Shown: positions 6,711 through 8,465 of the stretch, piece by piece
How the letters are laid out: every line of letters begins with the position of its first letter
Numbering within the stretch: the first letter of the stretch is position 1
From: CAZXVU01 sp964644465
Lineage (GTDB): Bacteria > Chlamydiota > Chlamydiia > Chlamydiales > SM23-39
Assembly (NCBI GenBank): GCA_964644465.1
Contig: CAZXVU010000092.1
Location: 1-8,465, forward strand
Direction: 5' to 3'
Length of the DNA: 8,465 nucleotides
Notes under the pieces: model-generated
What the model saw: only the letters and a program-made list of their open reading frames with translations
Told to the model about the DNA's origin: nothing
The model's database searches: none
Translations under genes and position numbers: made by a program

Positions 6711-7205
6711 GAAGAGAAGCAGCGATCCTGAAAGAGCTGAACAAGCAGCGAGGAAGGAATGATTCATCGCTTGATGGCGCGCGATTTCCTCGGGTGTATC
6801 TTGATCGCGCGAGCGGGAAGGGTCTTGGTGCCTTCGTTGATAGATGATGTGGGGATCGCTTTCAATTGCGGCAATCGCGTAAGGAGAGAGGATTTGCAGG
6901 ATTTTTTGAGGAAGGCCAGGGCAGAATCCAAAGGGTGTTTTAATCAATGCATGGGTGTCGAGTAAGATGATCCCGCTATGATTTGAAGCGAGTGTTTGGG
7001 CCGCTTGATAGCCGATCTCTTGCTGCTCTGAAAAGGGGAGCTTGCGCAGCTCGTCCCGAGAAATATGATGGCCAAGAGCCTCTTCGAGCATCGCATCTCC
7101 GTAACTGAGATGTTTTGCAAAGGGACACGATTTGATCGCCTCTTGTAACAGAGTCGTTTTTCCCGATCCGGGAATTCCTGTGACAATGATAAAAATTGCT
7201 GACAT
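6711..7205 (-). CDS. Archaeal-type adenylate kinase-like P-loop kinase, 3' end lost in gap
   Basis: 165 residues are visible before the gap. The Walker A loop GIPGSGKTT is at 10-18. The rest follows archaeal adenylate kinase (AdkA) block by block as I recall that family: a YGDAMLEEA segment (35-43), SRDELRKL (49-56), DTH-x3-KTP-x-G-x2-PGLP (83-99), the arginine-rich RRHQDPSRSRD (124-134) and HQAMNH (144-149). Standard bacterial Adk has none of these blocks. The expected role is reversible AMP phosphorylation by ATP in the cytoplasm. Archaeal members are about 190 residues, so some 25 residues should lie in the gap. An open frame continues past the N block into DNA opposite tdh, but that is not family-like and I do not include it. 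The ATG precedes the P-loop as expected but has no Shine-Dalgarno. Other P-loop nucleotide kinases remain possible. Confidence 0.75.
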
Positions 7206-7236
7206 AAGTTAAAAAAAGTTTTTCTGATTCCCCCCA

Positions 7237-7266
7237 ATTATCTCTTATTTTACCCATTGATTTCCA
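7237..7266 (-). promoter_or_regulatory. Candidate sigma-70-type promoter for the adenylate kinase-like gene
   Basis: On the minus strand TGGAAA (7266-7261) precedes GATAAT (7242-7237) by 18 bases. The -10 matches five of six consensus bases and the -35 four of six. The leader would be about 25 bases. Confidence 0.35.
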
Positions 7267-7304
7267 GGTTTCGCTCTCATCCAAAAATTCTTTAAGAAAA
7301 CTTG

Positions 7305-7333
7305 TTGAAAAATAAATATATTTTAGGAATATT
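7305..7333 (+). promoter_or_regulatory. Candidate promoter for the receiver-domain gene
   Basis: TTGAAA (7305-7310) lies 17 bases before AATATT (7328-7333) in a very AT-rich stretch. TATATT at 7317-7322 is an alternative -10 but has only a poorly spaced -35. The A/T richness makes chance matches likely. Confidence 0.28.
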
Positions 7334-7363
7334 GGTTTCGTGTAAAGAAACGTTAAAGAGTCG

Positions 7364-7370
7364 AAGGAGG
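7364..7370 (+). promoter_or_regulatory. Strong Shine-Dalgarno of the receiver-domain gene
   Basis: AAGGAGG ends four bases before the ATG at 7375. It is the strongest ribosome binding site in the window. It fixes the start and suggests efficient translation. Confidence 0.85.
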
Positions 7371-7374
7371 CGAA

Positions 7375-7902
7375 ATGTCAATCCAAGAAGGTTATCTTAA
7401 CCCAGTTGTACCAGGAGTTATTTCCAAACCATTTCTATATGTTGAAGACGATAAAGCAAGTGCGAAAGTGATGAAGAAGGTTTTCGAAAGGAATTTCCCC
7501 CATTTAGCGCTTCATATTGTGAATAATGCTTTCAACGCTAAAAAAGCGCTTTACGGCGAGGATTTTTATCTTTGGGATCCAATGAAAGATACGTATGAAA
7601 AGCTCTCAAGAATTCTGTTTGAAGGAGTGATCTGGGACAATCAATTTCCTGCAGCTCAAGGTGATGCGGCGTCCGCTGACATGGGGATCCAAACAGCGCA
7701 AGAGGTCGCCCTTTCAGGTAAAGTTTCCGCAGCTGTTTGTTCCCGATTTGCGGCTCATTCAGCTGATGTAAATCAACAAAAATTTACTCAGGCAGGTGTT
7801 TTTTCCTCTATTATGCCTAAGCCGATCCAGTTACAGACCCTCAAAAATACAATGATGCAGTGGGGACTTGTTCCAGGAGAAGATTTAAAGGAACAACAAT
7901 AA
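7375..7902 (+). CDS. Stand-alone response-regulator receiver-domain protein, divergent
   Basis: A 175-residue protein with one CheY-like receiver domain at about 19-163 and no output domain. The fold's key positions are visible: an acidic pair in VEDD (D25, D26), the predicted phosphoacceptor D88 at the end of a hydrophobic strand (FEGVIWDNQFP), a serine at the switch position (S123 in AVCSR) and K149-P150 in MPKP. Two parts are longer than in CheY: a stretch at 60-80 before the D88 strand, and 93-104 (AAQGDAASADMG) right after the phosphorylation loop. Overall similarity to classic receivers is weak, so the assignment rests on motif order and spacing. No histidine kinase is encoded nearby, so the partner is unknown; phosphotransfer signalling or protein binding are both possible. 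It is divergent from the AdkA-like gene and 50 bases upstream of trpS on the same strand. Confidence 0.68.
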   Translation: MSIQEGYLNPVVPGVISKPFLYVEDDKASAKVMKKVFERNFPHLALHIVNNAFNAKKALYGEDFYLWDPMKDTYEKLSRILFEGVIWDNQFPAAQGDAASADMGIQTAQEVALSGKVSAAVCSRFAAHSADVNQQKFTQAGVFSSIMPKPIQLQTLKNTMMQWGLVPGEDLKEQQ

Positions 7903-7922
7903 AATTCACGATAATTTTTTTT
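7901..7922 (+). terminator. A/T-only hairpin with T-tract after the receiver gene
   Basis: AAAATT (7901-7906) and AATTTT (7913-7918) can pair around a six-base loop, followed by the rest of an eight-T run (7915-7922). The stem has no G-C pair, so this is at best a weak terminator. It could leave trpS partly read through from the receiver gene. Confidence 0.25.
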
Positions 7923-7952
7923 CTCGTTAGAATGGATCAAAAAAGTAGACCC

Positions 7953-8465
7953 ATGGCAGATAAAAAAATTATTTTAACAGGCGATCGGCCGACGGGCCGC
8001 CTTCATTTAGGGCACTACGTCGGTTCGCTCGCTGCCCGCGTGAAACTTCAAGATATCCACAAGCAGTATGTGATGATCGCCGATGTCCAGGCGCTCACTG
8101 ATCATGCCCACGAGCCCCAAAAAATACGGGAGAACATCCTCGAAGTGGCGCTCGATTATCTCGCAGTGGGAATCGATCCACAAAAAACAACGATTTTTAT
8201 CCAATCGCTCATTCCCGCTCTTCCCGAAATGACGATGTATTTTCTCAATCTCGTCACATGGAACCGCCTCAAGCATAACCCCACAGTAAAGCTCGAAATC
8301 CAGCAAAAAGGGTATGGAGAAGAAGTTCCTGCCGGATTCATGGTCTATCCGATTTCTCAGGCTGCCGACATTACTGCGTTCAAAGGCTCCCTTGTTCCTG
8401 TGGGCGACGATCAAATCCCGATGGTTGAGCAAACTGTCGAAGTTGTCAGGAAATTCAACCGCCTC
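7953..8465 (+). CDS. trpS: Tryptophanyl-tRNA synthetase, 5' part
   Basis: Class I aminoacyl-tRNA synthetase that charges tRNA-Trp. 171 residues lie in the window and the frame is open at the edge. The ATP-binding signature appears as TGDRPTGRLHLGHYVGS (residues 9-25), with HLGH at 18-21 as the HIGH motif. Then come MIADVQALT (41-49), FIQS (82-85), VYPISQAADI (131-140) and PVGDDQIPMVEQT (149-161), the usual TrpRS order. The KMSKS loop would lie beyond the window. An in-frame ATG at 7932 would add seven residues (MDQKSRP). I prefer 7953 because family members begin close to the strand KKIILTG. Neither start has a Shine-Dalgarno. Unless the T-rich hairpin upstream acts as terminator, it may share transcripts with the receiver gene. 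Confidence 0.95.
   Translation, partial: MADKKIILTGDRPTGRLHLGHYVGSLAARVKLQDIHKQYVMIADVQALTDHAHEPQKIRENILEVALDYLAVGIDPQKTTIFIQSLIPALPEMTMYFLNLVTWNRLKHNPTVKLEIQQKGYGEEVPAGFMVYPISQAADITAFKGSLVPVGDDQIPMVEQTVEVVRKFNRL

Noticed and set aside
7335..7351. Small inverted repeat GTTTC/GAAAC upstream of the receiver gene, possible operator
   Set aside because: Only five base pairs in an AT-rich leader; expected by chance and not repeated elsewhere in the window.
8007..8432. Minus-strand open frame of 141 residues
   Set aside because: It lies entirely opposite trpS, whose TrpRS motifs are unmistakable on the plus strand.

Overview
The window looks like a chromosomal segment from a member of the Chlamydiae, most likely an environmental (amoeba-associated, Parachlamydiales-type) lineage. 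The main reason is the 896-residue protein encoded at 547-3237 (-). It joins a Hanks-type kinase, a jelly-roll (LamG-like) domain and a long helical-repeat tail, which is the architecture of chlamydial PknD. The start of a tryptophanyl-tRNA synthetase at the right edge, with a DRPTG-HLGH signature, fits this. The placement is inference from remembered family features, not a database search. A run of exactly 100 N (6611-6710) marks a draft-assembly gap of probably unknown size.

Layout from left to right. A minus-strand pair, pknD then a Nudix hydrolase, is joined by an ATGA stop/start overlap (3237 down to 17). Divergent from it is a plus-strand purine nucleoside phosphorylase (3395-4267) that carries an apparent Sec signal peptide. 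Convergent with that is the minus-strand tdh-kbl pair (6511 down to 4288), whose genes overlap by 23 bases. Together they encode the two-step pathway from threonine to glycine plus acetyl-CoA. Beyond the N gap lies the 5' part of a minus-strand kinase gene that strongly resembles archaeal-type adenylate kinase (AdkA); its 3' end is lost in the gap. Divergent from it are a plus-strand stand-alone receiver-domain protein (7375-7902) and the 5' part of trpS (7953 to the edge).

The gene set suggests signalling (PknD, the receiver protein), nucleotide and nucleoside handling (Nudix, PNP, AdkA-like kinase) and amino-acid use (Tdh/Kbl, TrpS). Only pknD-nudix and tdh-kbl look like true operons. The least ordinary items are the exported-looking PNP, the archaeal-type adenylate kinase and the divergent receiver protein. 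I see no RNA genes, CRISPR arrays, insertion sequences or prophage genes. No gene-free stretch exceeds 300 bases; the longest is about 200 bases (6512-6710), half of it N.
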